64,000 bases of DNA from Durusdinium trenchii (Eukaryota > Sar > Dinophyceae > Suessiales > Symbiodiniaceae): positions 283,687-347,686 of the forward strand of contig CAXAMN010001237.1 of NCBI GenBank assembly GCA_963970005.1, in the 5' to 3' direction. The position numbers and the translations under genes were made by a program. Below, one piece after another: positions 33,001 through 37,672 of this stretch (the first letter of the stretch is position 1; each line of letters starts with the position of its first letter). Below the pieces are notes generated by a model. It was given only the letters and a program-made list of their open reading frames with translations. It made no database searches and had not been told where the DNA came from.

Positions 33001-33007
33001 AGTGTAA
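10..33007 (+). CDS. Gene A: Patched/NPC1-like RND-family membrane protein, 46 visible exons, 5' partial
   Basis: I joined 46 short exons by hand; the reading phase stays continuous from the left edge to a TAA at 33005-33007 (about 3,071 coding nt, 1,022 residues). Order of domains: first extracellular domain (exons A1-A16), sterol-sensing domain with five helices (A17-A23), Cys-rich cytosolic loop (A24-A27), TM7 (A28), second extracellular domain (A29-A39), TM8-TM12 (A40-A46). Both RND relay-type motifs are present: GVDDAF in TM4 and GLAVDYAAHIAH in TM10. Family members use ion gradients to move sterols or lipid-modified ligands; the substrate here is unknown. TM1 and the start codon lie left of the window. 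Exons A1-A31 are confirmed by paralogue B; A32-A46 rest on phase, splice signals and family motifs. Introns run from 86 nt (A28-A29) to about 2.5 kb (A13-A14). Introns not listed separately held nothing I recognise. Confidence 0.88.
474..549 (+). CDS. Gene A exon A2
   Basis: Encodes VSNTWPGNARFNFFSATCAD and then VDEAN plus the first base of a Cys codon. Matches the family's DYVxxxWP...R start of extracellular domain 1. CAG|G acceptor, GC donor followed by TTCTTGGG. Pairs with 41910-41985. Confidence 0.9.
1301..1349 (+). CDS. Gene A exon A3
   Basis: Completes the split Cys and encodes NIMDPKYIQRFHEIN, then two bases of a Glu codon. GAG|G acceptor, GC donor followed by GGCTCGG. Pairs with 42676-42724 (DILQPKYLQRFHAIN). 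Confidence 0.88.
2596..2621 (+). CDS. Gene A microexon A4 (26 nt)
   Basis: Encodes AVKDIVID between two split codons (Glu, Gly). GAG|G acceptor, GT donor followed by GGCTGGG. The 26-nt paralogous exon 43570-43595 reads QVKKIVID. Too short to be found without the paralogue. Confidence 0.8.
3331..3378 (+). CDS. Gene A exon A5
   Basis: Encodes DQLVKDLDEDHKRSE between two split Gly codons. GAG|G acceptor, GA donor. Pairs with 43921-43968 (ADIVKDLDEQHKRSE), which uses the same GA donor. Confidence 0.87.
3646..3698 (+). CDS. Gene A exon A6
   Basis: Encodes DNRPWTIYAGNWSFLAP. CAG|G acceptor. The GT donor at 3699 gives phase 0; an alternative donor three or six bases upstream is possible. Pairs with 44675-44727 (DVRPWTIYSGNWSCLED). 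Confidence 0.82.
4898..4977 (+). CDS. Gene A exon A7
   Basis: Encodes VNGSVVFNGRKCFSFGPFC followed by AQSSLLD and two bases of a Val codon. CAG|G acceptor, GT donor where the paralogue has GC. A 10-nt direct repeat (AATGGCTCCG) sits on both sides of the acceptor. Pairs with 45515-45594. Confidence 0.9.
5590..5662 (+). CDS. Gene A exon A8
   Basis: Encodes FRGDDYVISNLNSTQVKLAV then NSWE, the family's NLTxxQVxxAVN region. CAG|G acceptor, GC donor in phase 0. Pairs with 46409-46481 (FRDDDYIISNLTSDQVKLAV NSWE). Confidence 0.92.
7081..7640. repeat. Poly-C tracts and diverged direct repeats in intron A8-A9
   Basis: Runs of 9-14 C at 7177-7190, 7210-7220 and 7252-7260 sit between AATTTATTTTTCAAAACA-like spacers. 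A CACGAAAGGT...GGGGATAC unit recurs at about 7085, 7366 and 7608, and an AATTCTCTCCTGG...GTCTTCGTGAGCCTCT unit at about 7269 and 7425. No coding potential seen. Confidence 0.8.
7831..7891 (+). CDS. Gene A exon A9 (Cys-rich insert)
   Basis: Encodes NQETMCPLTLATSDSPCYNS plus one base of an Arg codon. The acceptor is CAG|A, one of four exceptions to the AG|G rule in this gene. The end could be three bases earlier. Pairs with 47052-47112 (AQETMCPLTLATSDSPCHDS). Confidence 0.85.
8364..8439 (+). CDS. Gene A exon A10 (Cys-rich insert)
   Basis: Encodes NCQKYKTQQERQDCRVAATS then YCQT and part of a Lys codon. Three cysteines are kept in the paralogue (47862-47937) although only about two thirds of residues match, the weakest-conserved exon pair. 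CAG|G acceptor, GC donor followed by TGCTTGGG. Confidence 0.87.
8924..8993 (+). CDS. Gene A exon A11
   Basis: Encodes CPTMTMMVNGEEVTIPVDMA then TCQ. GAG|G acceptor, GA donor in phase 0. The paralogue 48481-48550 differs by one residue and uses the same GA donor. Confidence 0.93.
9253..9365. repeat. Tetranucleotide microsatellite
   Basis: Degenerate ACTG, CTTC and CTTA tetranucleotides in intron A11-A12. Confidence 0.85.
9640..9711 (+). CDS. Gene A exon A12
   Basis: Encodes DRGCIQLGSLSSISTTTASG then MLNT, phase 0 on both sides. CAG|G acceptor, GA donor. Pairs with 48806-48877, which differs by one residue. Confidence 0.93.
10796..10867 (+). CDS. Gene A exon A13
   Basis: Encodes DPGEAPESAFEFQPTKIKTM then VGGL. 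GAG|G acceptor, GC donor where the paralogue (49175-49246) has GT. It begins the membrane-proximal end of extracellular domain 1. Confidence 0.92.
10875..10928. repeat. GGTCGCTGTC minisatellite
   Basis: Ten-base unit repeated about four to five times directly after exon A13. Confidence 0.75.
11279..11355 (+). repeat. tRNA-like segment, possible tRNA-derived SINE
   Basis: A perfect 5-bp T-arm stem (11331-11335 with 11343-11347) encloses the 7-nt loop CTCGAGT, giving a B-box-like GGCTCGAGTCC, followed by an acceptor-like CAGGATCA. An A-box-like GACCAGGCGG lies about 45 bp upstream. The 5' acceptor strand does not pair, so this is not a functional tRNA. It lies in the intron after A13. Confidence 0.35.
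12437..12850. repeat. Large palindrome built from GGAACYAAGT repeats
   Basis: The left arm (12438-12590) is about 15 units of GGAACCAAGT/GGAACTAAGT. The right arm (12691-12716 and 12751-12849) carries the reverse complement, interrupted by a 35-50 bp unrelated piece. The core is a perfect 28-bp inverted repeat (12601-12628 with 12652-12679) around a 23-nt loop. It lies in the intron between A13 and A14 and could form a very long hairpin in pre-mRNA. Confidence 0.9.
13327..13395 (+). CDS. Gene A exon A14
   Basis: Encodes VSDSTWEYAGGKHIAGFWAL then NKQ. Preceded by the longest intron of the gene (about 2.46 kb, with a large palindrome). GAG|G acceptor, GT donor. Pairs with 49683-49751. Confidence 0.92.
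13978..14042 (+). CDS. Gene A exon A15
   Basis: Encodes ELYCPTAGVNDPVADEWERR then A and part of a Leu codon. The DEWE segment matches the family's region before TM2. GAG|G acceptor, GT donor. Pairs with 50033-50097. Confidence 0.92.
14084..14170. repeat. 19-bp minisatellite, about four units
   Basis: GGGTCCACCGGGGCTCCGC repeated four times with few changes, filling much of the short intron between A15 and A16. Confidence 0.92.
14316..14389 (+). CDS. Gene A exon A16
   Basis: Encodes MGIDADSRAKPKLDCQEDGI then LKFS, ending on the first base of a Gly codon. CAG|G acceptor, GC donor followed by CGCTGGG. Pairs with 50643-50716. Confidence 0.92.
15180..15271 (+). CDS. Gene A exon A17 (enters sterol-sensing domain, TM2)
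   Basis: Encodes LFQRSLGDEFGNAIRGDISK then LTASYGVIIV. The S-L-DE-AI-GDI-L-SY pattern is the classic lead-in to TM2 of Patched proteins. It differs from B exon 51672-51763 at a single nucleotide of 92. Donor taken as GC after GTG; if the conserved Ala-Trp is exonic the end moves six bases right. Confidence 0.92.
16292..16415 (+). CDS. Gene A exon A18 (sterol-sensing domain, TM2-TM3)
   Basis: The longest internal exon up to here (124 nt). Encodes FMLGKCDAVHSG, then AAMAFVAVGIVGLTIASTLG and LMGYFQVPN. In copy B the same sequence is split in two (52517-52594 and 53545-53590) after the codon for Thr in GLT. Acceptor GAG|T, an exception to AG|G. Confidence 0.93.
16693..16728 (+). CDS. Gene A exon A19 (sterol-sensing domain, TM4 start)
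   Basis: Encodes NLNNNLYFLLL between two split Gly codons. AAG|G acceptor, GC donor. In copy B this sequence is continuous with the next exon (54063-54163), so the following intron is specific to copy A. Confidence 0.92.
17411..17475 (+). CDS. Gene A exon A20 (TM4 GVDDAF motif)
   Basis: Encodes LGVDDAFVLTSEYLTHKR then NSQ. GxxDD in TM4 is the acidic pair of RND/Patched transporters. GAG|G acceptor; GC donor in phase 0. Confidence 0.92.
18322..18343. repeat. TA microsatellite
   Basis: About eleven TA units in intron A20-A21. Similar short TA tracts lie at about 6408-6435, 11094-11107, 41169-41186, 42568-42592 and 55079-55132. Confidence 0.9.
18502..18558 (+). CDS. Gene A exon A21
   Basis: Encodes AELSVPELIARTARTGGIS, the helix leading into TM5. 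CAG|G acceptor, GA donor; the paralogue (54899-54955) has a GT donor at the same site. Confidence 0.92.
18976..19066 (+). CDS. Gene A exon A22 (sterol-sensing domain, TM5)
   Basis: Encodes VLITSATDALAFLVGATTVL then PALSWFCTYA. T-S-TD-AF-G matches TM5 of the sterol-sensing domain. GAG|G acceptor after a long CCACCT-rich tract (about 18914-18969); GC donor. Pairs with 55342-55432, one residue different. Confidence 0.95.
19359..19430 (+). CDS. Gene A exon A23 (sterol-sensing domain, TM6)
   Basis: Encodes VSIVLCYTFQLTVFLPCLAL then NAR and part of an Arg codon, the end of TM6. CAG|G acceptor, GT donor. Pairs with 55950-56021. Confidence 0.95.
19580..19646. mobile_element. MITE-like element, family 3, second copy
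   Basis: Same left end CCTGTCTGGGTG and body (TTTACGGGTAGGGTAGTCGA) as the element at 30485, with a diverged right end. Intron A23-A24. Confidence 0.8.
19764..19816 (+). CDS. Gene A exon A24 (first Cys cluster)
   Basis: Encodes TASNRVDCCCCFKVKER on the cytosolic side after TM6. CAG|G acceptor, GT donor. Pairs with 56542-56594 (TQASRLDCCCCFKVKER), which uses GA. Confidence 0.92.
20358..20405 (+). CDS. Gene A exon A25 (second Cys cluster)
   Basis: Encodes ELEDPQGCCCCCLPKS. AAG|G acceptor, GT donor. Pairs with 57193-57240. Together with A24 it puts nine cysteines in a short cytosolic loop. Confidence 0.92.
20893..20920 (+). CDS. Gene A microexon A26 (28 nt)
   Basis: Encodes AFKGGVLKK plus one base of a Gly codon. 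GAG|G acceptor, GC donor. Synonymous third-base changes against 58204-58231 (AFKGGLIKK) fix the frame. Confidence 0.86.
21505..21624. mobile_element. MITE-like palindromic element, family 5, copy in gene A
   Basis: Imperfect terminal inverted repeats of about 36 bp (21505-21542 and 21589-21624) with the shared core GATGGCACAACCCCC. Intron A26-A27. A second member lies in the matching intron of gene B. Confidence 0.78.
21751..21794 (+). CDS. Gene A exon A27
   Basis: Encodes LRKFTEHTTKPVGQ, just before TM7. AAG|G acceptor and a textbook GTGAGT donor; the paralogue 59503-59546 has GC instead. Confidence 0.9.
22049..22117 (+). CDS. Gene A exon A28 (TM7)
   Basis: Encodes VLTLIIFAIITGVGIFGTTK then IYK, a hydrophobic helix typical of TM7. 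TAG|G acceptor, GC donor. Followed by the shortest intron (86 nt). Pairs with 61196-61264. Confidence 0.94.
22204..22244 (+). CDS. Gene A exon A29 (start of extracellular domain 2)
   Basis: Encodes DFKLEWFIPDSSY plus part of a Val codon; residues are identical in 61657-61697. GAG|G acceptor, GC donor followed by GCCTCGGC. Confidence 0.92.
22554..22594 (+). CDS. Gene A exon A30
   Basis: Completes the Val codon, encodes NTFFVINRDNFAT and starts a Gly codon. GAG|G acceptor, GC donor. Pairs with 62164-62204 (NTFFTINSENFAT), which has a GT donor. Confidence 0.92.
22722..22781. repeat. CTACTAGTA dispersed repeat, gene A copy
   Basis: Three units of GTTACTACTAGTAAGGCAC type in intron A30-A31. Confidence 0.82.
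23184..23290 (+). CDS. Gene A exon A31
   Basis: Encodes TPITVNFPASPDAFEMQSNL, then HDVYGYLNSSSLINP. The first eight residues pair with 62685-62711; the rest has no counterpart in the visible part of copy B. GAG|G acceptor; the GA donor at 23291 is my choice and an end further right is possible. Confidence 0.8.
23459..23534 (+). CDS. Gene A exon A32 (SWYxxFxxW motif)
   Basis: Encodes DVTVDSWYQEFMEWATEP then NQAGQIV. SWY-F-W is a recurrent motif of the second extracellular domain in Patched proteins. CAG|G acceptor; GT donor inferred from phase, without paralogue support. Confidence 0.8.
23671..23726 (+). CDS. Gene A exon A33
   Basis: Encodes FPTFDNTATCVDGGCLGS. AAG|G acceptor. The right boundary is uncertain: GC after 23726 keeps phase, and a GA donor upstream would also do so. 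Confidence 0.68.
24077..24173 (+). CDS. Gene A exon A34
   Basis: Encodes AATASDSFTPSRTAANAVFT then NKNQFYTALHLW and one base of a Tyr codon. CAG|G acceptor after an in-frame TGA upstream, GC donor. Confidence 0.75.
24667..24738. repeat. 23-bp tandem repeat, three units
   Basis: CAAGGTTTCATGAGAGCTCC plus TTT, three copies in intron A34-A35. Confidence 0.92.
24954..25005 (+). CDS. Gene A exon A35
   Basis: Encodes YGDATLIGMASNLLTMA and part of a Trp codon (Tyr is split with A34). Acceptor ACAG|A breaks the AG|G rule; donor GC followed by CCTCAGG. Accepted mainly because phase closes on both sides. Confidence 0.58.
25385..25489 (+). CDS. Gene A exon A36 (Cys-rich segment of extracellular domain 2)
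   Basis: Encodes ASADGRATCARSEQDC then EVESSMDNVPAACTVPGT. Three cysteines suggest disulphides. CAG|G acceptor; a GT donor at 25490 or a GC donor at 25478 both keep phase. Confidence 0.7.
   Translation, partial: GVGRWSRHVCSVGTGLRSGEQHGQRPRCLHCAGH
25706..25767 (+). CDS. Gene A exon A37
   Basis: Encodes TDGIMASRFNAELSLAATDR and one base of a Gly codon. I-ASRF is a common motif of the second extracellular domain in this family. CAG|G acceptor, GT donor followed by TCCTGGG. Confidence 0.83.
26434..26474 (+). CDS. Gene A exon A38
   Basis: Encodes TDRYDTMTSMRNE, continuing the R-M-LR helix that follows ASRF in family members. GAG|G acceptor, GC donor in phase 0. Confidence 0.78.
27061..27120 (+). 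CDS. Gene A exon A39 (before TM8)
   Basis: Encodes IAARHTGAFPYSFDFLYWEE, the F-Y-F-YWEQ motif before TM8. Acceptor GCAG|A (no G), GC donor followed by CGCTTCC. Confidence 0.85.
27860..28480. repeat. Tandem/segmental repeat with a 32-nt core unit
   Basis: The unit CCAAAACGCTCTCCCCAGTG plus GCCCTGCA occurs about six times (near 27975, 28050, 28112, 28273, 28330, 28398). A larger block of about 300 bp is duplicated: the TTCGTCTACCTTGGGGCCCA segment recurs near 27899 and 28206, and the GCACGACGTAACGAAAGATC segment near 28077 and 28359. Intron A39-A40. Confidence 0.88.
28715..28774 (+). CDS. Gene A exon A40 (TM8)
   Basis: Encodes VGIIDVELIKNLAICGAVIL, start of TM8 with the conserved NL. CAG|G acceptor, GT donor followed by GCCTGGG. 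Confidence 0.85.
29549..29593 (+). CDS. Gene A exon A41 (TM8 end)
   Basis: Encodes VVIFALVPNPRIAIW, finishing TM8 and the loop to TM9. GAG|G acceptor, GC donor followed by CCCTCGGC. Confidence 0.85.
30020..30102 (+). CDS. Gene A exon A42 (TM9)
   Basis: Encodes VVLCVCLSIVDTLGYMYFWD then VTISGVS and part of a Thr codon. The W-V-I--VS run is the known TM9-TM10 link. GAG|G acceptor, GC donor. Confidence 0.88.
30485..30553. mobile_element. MITE-like element, family 3
   Basis: Perfect 12-bp inverted ends CCTGTCTGGGTG/CACCCAGACAGG around a body containing TTTACGGTAGGGTAGTCGAA. Intron A42-A43. Relatives at 19580-19646, 33039-33110 and 44394-44452. Confidence 0.85.
30912..31002 (+). CDS. Gene A exon A43 (TM10 VDYxxHxxH motif)
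   Basis: Encodes IYVLICVGLAVDYAAHIAHM then FKDGWRTSLN. G--VDY--H--H is the strongest single family signature in the window. GAG|G acceptor, GTGAGT donor. Confidence 0.93.
31677..31769 (+). CDS. Gene A exon A44 (TM11 start)
   Basis: Encodes ESTGTPRERAINAVDRIGV then CTFNAVLSTLLA, matching the family's R-RA--AL---G--V--G--ST stretch. CAG|G acceptor; the GC donor could be three bases upstream. Confidence 0.88.
32093..32143 (+). CDS. Gene A exon A45 (TM11 end)
   Basis: Encodes VVVVGFSESYVFRIFFK, the FS-S-VF--FFK motif at the end of TM11. GAG|G acceptor, GC donor in phase 0. Confidence 0.9.
32870..33007 (+). CDS. Gene A exon A46 (TM12, C-terminus)
   Basis: Encodes VLFLVVVIAGAHGLWLLPTI then LSLA and a 22-residue polar tail ending at TAA (33005-33007). 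H-L--LP-LLSL is the standard TM12 end. The tail includes a direct repeat of GGAAGACGGT; a GC donor right after LSL could instead lead to an unseen last exon. Confidence 0.82.
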   Translation: MLFLVVVIAGAHGLWLLPTILSLARKTVEDGGRLGLENRGKGVEV

Positions 33008-33038
33008 AGATCAAATCAACCAGGACCCGACACCGTGG

Positions 33039-33110
33039 GGTGCCCTGTCTGGAAGCCTTTTTCGGTAGTGTGGGGTAGTTCATTGGACACGCCTTGGAGG
33101 GTCCTGGAAG
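33039..33110. repeat. Diverged family 3 relative
   Basis: GTGCCCTGTCTGG and a diverged TAGTGTGGGGTAGTTC body, just 3' of gene A. Confidence 0.55.
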
Positions 33111-36100
33111 TAAGCAACATCACATAATAACAAGTGGAATCGGTGGGGTCAAACATATAAGTCGAGTGACTTCCAGCAGAATTTTCTATCAAGGATCATG
33201 TTTGATCATCACGTTGAGGTAGACCTCTTGGATAGCCTTAACTGCAAAGTTCCAAAAGTCTGTCCCAGAAAGCGGCCGCTGATGTCGAAGCCCTTCGTGT
33301 GACGAACTTGACCGATTTCATGTGATGCCAGGCTTTGAAGAAGCATTGCAACAACCAATGCTCAACAAAGATGCCAGGTCTTTGCAACATCGTTTAGGGA
33401 TGTTTGGGGTCATTTTGGTTTGCCCACTCACGGAATGAAAGGCTCACAAAAGGGGGGATCTGTCCTACGAAAAAACTGTGTTTTTGTAGGGTCATGACTC
33501 ATGACGGTCTCAGACAGGTTGCTTGTCCTCCGAAAAAGGGTCATAGACCCTCAACCTTTGCCCTAGCCTTCCTTCTTCGTGGCCCATGTTTGGCCCAAAG
33601 CCCATCAAACTTCCGTGCGTGTTTGGGCCGGTCGCAGGTCGGTGGCTCCAAGGCGACCTCAGAGCTCCTGGGACGAACGGAGCGACGCGGACGTCCGGGC
33701 CCTTCGCGAAACCAGCGTTCGCGGCGAGGAACGCCCTAAGCAAAACCCTAAACCCTATAAAGCCTATAGATACTATAGATGGGTGGGTCGTGTCCATCCG
33801 GGAGAGATGCCGGTGAAAACGGGGGGGATGCCCACAAAAGGAGGGCTGCCCTGCCCGTCTCGCGACGAGGCCTGGGGGGTCGGAACGCCTATGAAAGAGG
33901 TCTCCGTATGTAGCAGCTACATGGCCATATGGGTTGTAAGTTGTGGATGGGAGAAGACAAAAAAGGCAGAAAGACCAGAATACGGTGCAGGGTGTGTGTA
34001 GTGTGTAAAGGATCAGGGATTTCTGGGCGATTGGGAAGATAGAAGATCCAAGTGTACATGCAGTGATTCCTTTGTAGGACTGCAAGATGATGAACGTTCC
34101 GCCATATCGATGATTTTACATAGTAACATAATATAGTTTAATAATTAATAATTATAGTAATTAATTACATTATATACCTCTTATCTTTGCTTATTTTGCT
34201 CCTGTCAGGTTCCACAGAACTCGCCGCACGCCTCGTCTGAGTTCTCCCATCCTTCAGGTCTTCTCGTCATTCCTTTGGGAAAACCGAGACTTCAGGCTGT
34301 GCCGCCCACCTCTTAAGCCTGGTGGAGAGAATTCCTGTACGACTCAGCCTGGCCAGTCGTCCCTTTTGGCAGGGACGAAAAACGAATGAACGGCAAGCCC
34401 TCGAACCCAAAACAGCACATGCAACCACCTGGTGCAATATATAGCGACTCAACAGAATTTATTTACAACATGGGTGAGTCGCAATCACAGAGACCACCAA
34501 CTTTGTGGCTTCATTGGACTCTCAACAGCTATCATGTGCCTGGTTTTGCTTTTTCAGGTGCTTTTTTGTTTTCCCTAGGTAGATCCCCTTCTGGGGAATA
34601 TGTTTATTTCCGTCCGGGTTCCTTAAGCAAATCCGAGTGTGCCATTTATACCTCCAAGCCAGGGTGACCAACAACTTCCTTTGCTGTAAGGACCTACAAC
34701 GCTGATGCTGCTACTAGTGACAAGGCACCGGGGGACCCTGCGTCGGTTCGGTGTTGGTTTGGAGGCTCCTCTGCAGGGGTGCTGGAAAGATCGTTCCAAC
34801 TCTTCCCAGCTCTTCCACGGTTTGGAAAGCCTGGTTTTGCTGGTTCCTGAGCGAATCTCGCAACCGTGGGGAAGATGGTTTTAGAGAAGGTACGACTGGG
34901 CCCTCCTGGCGCCTACGTAAATAGTCTCCAATCACCGTGTACTTGGATCCCTAGGGCCTGGTAGATTGACCTCAGTCCTGAGGATTCTGTTCATTTTCGG
35001 AAGGCTCGCGGTGCCATGACCCACAGCCAATTCAACACGCGCTAGCTGTAGCATCCTGCCACCCTGGGACAGACGCCGCGACAGCTCACAGGGACAACGG
35101 GTGTTCAACTTGTGGACCCAAACTTTAGGACCTGCATGTGAGACACTTGTGGCGGCTCGAATGCGCCCCTCCTTCGTACCTCCTTCACCACCTGCTTCCT
35201 TCTTCGTGTTCCGCGTGGCCGCGGAACGCGCACGGCGCTCCGACGTTCGATGGATGGCGAGGCCTCTCGCATTGCTGCTGAGGAAGCAGCCTAGAGGCTG
35301 GAAGCGCTGGGTGTGGTCTTCCCGAGCCGAGCCCAGAGGCTGAAGAAAGTTTTATCCGCAGGCCATCGGTGTGGAGCATGGCGAAGGACTTAAAAGAAAC
35401 AACTGGTAAACTCCTTGAGCACAAGAGCTGGGTTAGAGCAGCAGCTGGGGAATGGAGTATACAGTAGAGTCTAGATGATTCTATAGTGGAACTGGACCAT
35501 CACTCCATCACTTCATCCATCACCCAACAAAAACCAAAGGAGTTCCAGCACACGATGGCCGACACTCCTTGTTTTCCCTGCCTGGAGCGCACGCGTCGAC
35601 TCCGTCGAATCACGTCCCCCCTTGTGGGCTTCGGATTGAAGCTTCCGGCTGTGACGGTGATTTCTACGACGAAGCTGGGCGCGTGGGAAAAAAACCCGCG
35701 AGCTTCGGATAGAAGTGAGCTGGTGTGTCTCGTTGGCAGCTGAGCCAAAGGTAGCTGGATCGTGGACTGAGCTGGACATATATTAGGCCTTGGAGTCGAA
35801 TCTGGGAGAGGTGCGGGTGGAGAGAAACCGTGCTCCTTGATTATTGACTGAACTGCGTGACTTGCTGACTTACAGTTCATTATATAATATACAGTATGCT
35901 TTTGAAGCTTCACTTGTGGCTAGTAACTCATCACATGACTCTGTGACAATTATATATAGAATTTAATATAACATAACCATCCAGGTCCCCGCAGTGTCAG
36001 CCTTGATCTATGATTCATATGCTGAGAGGTATCCCATGTGCATATGTCGATGCTCATTGCTTCTGATTTTGCAGCTCAGAGCCCATGGTGTAGCTCTCGC

Positions 36101-36237
36101 TCAGCACGGGAACCGTGTAGCAGATGCACGACGTGACAGCGCTTTTGGACCGGTCACCCGTGCAGGGATCCCGGGAAACTCACTGGTTCCGTGCAAGAAG
36201 TCCTATACCAGGGCCCCCCATACCTGGGGTGGTGAAT

Positions 36238-36726
36238 GGACACCCCGAATCACCTCTAAGGAGCTATTATTAGACACCCCGAACCAGGGGGGCCTAGTAG
36301 ATCATTTCGGATCTATGTTCAGATTGGATCCTGAAGCCGTCGCCGCTTCTTCATGTGGATCTACGCCCTGAGGTACCCAAACCTGAAAACCACGGGTGTG
36401 GAGGACTCTTCGGCCACCAAGTACACCCTGGAAGATTAACCTGGAACCTGAAAATGGACCAGACTGTAAGACTATTTTCCTTCACAACCCAGTGGTTTTC
36501 AGTGGGTCTCTTCCAGGGCGTAACTTTTGGATCGACTTGGTGGCATGGTCCTCCACCCAGCCATGAAATAGGATGATTTCAAGACAAACGCTCCACAGAA
36601 AACAACAACGTATCAAAACATGCAAGGAACACACAACATATTACTGTATTTATGTGATATATGATTACTACTAGGCCCCCTAAGGGGTGTCTAATGATAG
36701 CTCCTTAGAGGTGATTCGGGGTGTCC
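36238..36726. mobile_element. Inverted-repeat element, family 1
   Basis: Arms of about 60 bp (36238-36300 and 36668-36726) are reverse complements with few changes and contain GGAGCTATTATTAGACACCC. The same string recurs near 10579-10598. The arms enclose about 370 bp including a family 2 element. Confidence 0.82.
36427..36518. mobile_element. MITE-like element, family 2, intergenic copy
   Basis: Carries GAAGATTAACCTGGAACCTG at the left and CCAGTGGTTTTCAGTGGGTC near the right, with short CCTGGAAGA inverted ends. It sits between the two arms of the family 1 element, suggesting nested insertion. Confidence 0.72.
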
Positions 36727-37225
36727 ATGACCACCCCTTAGGGGGCCTCTTATTTAAATATGTTCTTTGATGTTGTTTCAATTCCATGTGAAGATGGATC
36801 AGATGACCTGCGATCTTCGCCGCTTCGAGGTCCTCTGAACAGCGAAGCGTCCTCTTTTCGCAGTGGTCTGCCGCTCGCACTGCGACCGCTGTTGGTCCTT
36901 TGCACGACCAATCCCGTTCCAAGTGCAGCCCTGTAGACGGTACTTGGAGCCCTGTAGACTTGAAAAACACGATCTTTCCAAGCTTCCCGGGGTCAAGGTG
37001 TGACTTTTTGGTCTGTCGCTGAGTGGCTGAGCGGCGTCCCTTCTTCGTCGCTTGGTGGTCCGTTGAAGAGACCCTCCGACTCGCTAGTGAACATGGTCCC
37101 TTGGAAGAGGACGTTCCTCTAGCGACAGGGGGTGAACTGGGGTGAACTCCACTTCCATGTTAGTGAGTCAGAGTGTAACAGACTGCGCAATGTGCACTTC
37201 CAACAGGTCTCTTCTGATGGATTGA

Positions 37226-37672
37226 TTGGTCTCGACAGATAAAGTGTTGGGATTCATGGTGTTCTTGTTCTGTTCATGTTTCAGAGCAAGAAGCTTGTCC
37301 TCCCTATTGCTGGCACAGCGGCTTGGTTTAACATCGTCGATCTTCAATGGTTCGGATACTTTTTTGAAGTTTCTGCTTATAGTTCTTTTATGTTTTTTTT
37401 TTTTTTTAAAGCAAGCATTGTTTTATGGCAAGAGCTCACTTCGTGACCGTAAGAACCACGTCATAGCTTTTTTGTGTCTCCTTTGCTGCTCAACCATTTC
37501 ATCCCTTATTATGCATCCAGAACTGGATGCTACCCCTTTCACGGTGCGCGTCGAAGCTCGACAAATGCCGAGCATCGAGGAGTTGAAAGAATCCCCATCG
37601 TTCATTGGTTCGTTGAAGAGACTCCTTGAGCCGAATCTTGTGATGACTCATGTTTCTGCTCAATGTTTGTGA
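37226..37672 (+). other. Unassigned 148-codon open frame
   Basis: ATG at 37226, stop at 37670-37672. The first half is hydrophobic and includes a run of T that codes for poly-Phe; the second half is polar. No motif recognised, no paralogous match elsewhere in the window, and the composition is unlike the GC-rich Patched exons. It may be a chance frame in an AT-richer stretch. Confidence 0.2.

Noticed and set aside
33738..33755. AAACCCT-type telomere-like repeat
   Set aside because: Only about two units; too short to indicate a chromosome end or fusion.
33510..34085. 191-codon open frame on the - strand in the intergenic region
   Set aside because: No recognisable motif, overlaps open frames on the other strand, and spans repeat-like sequence.
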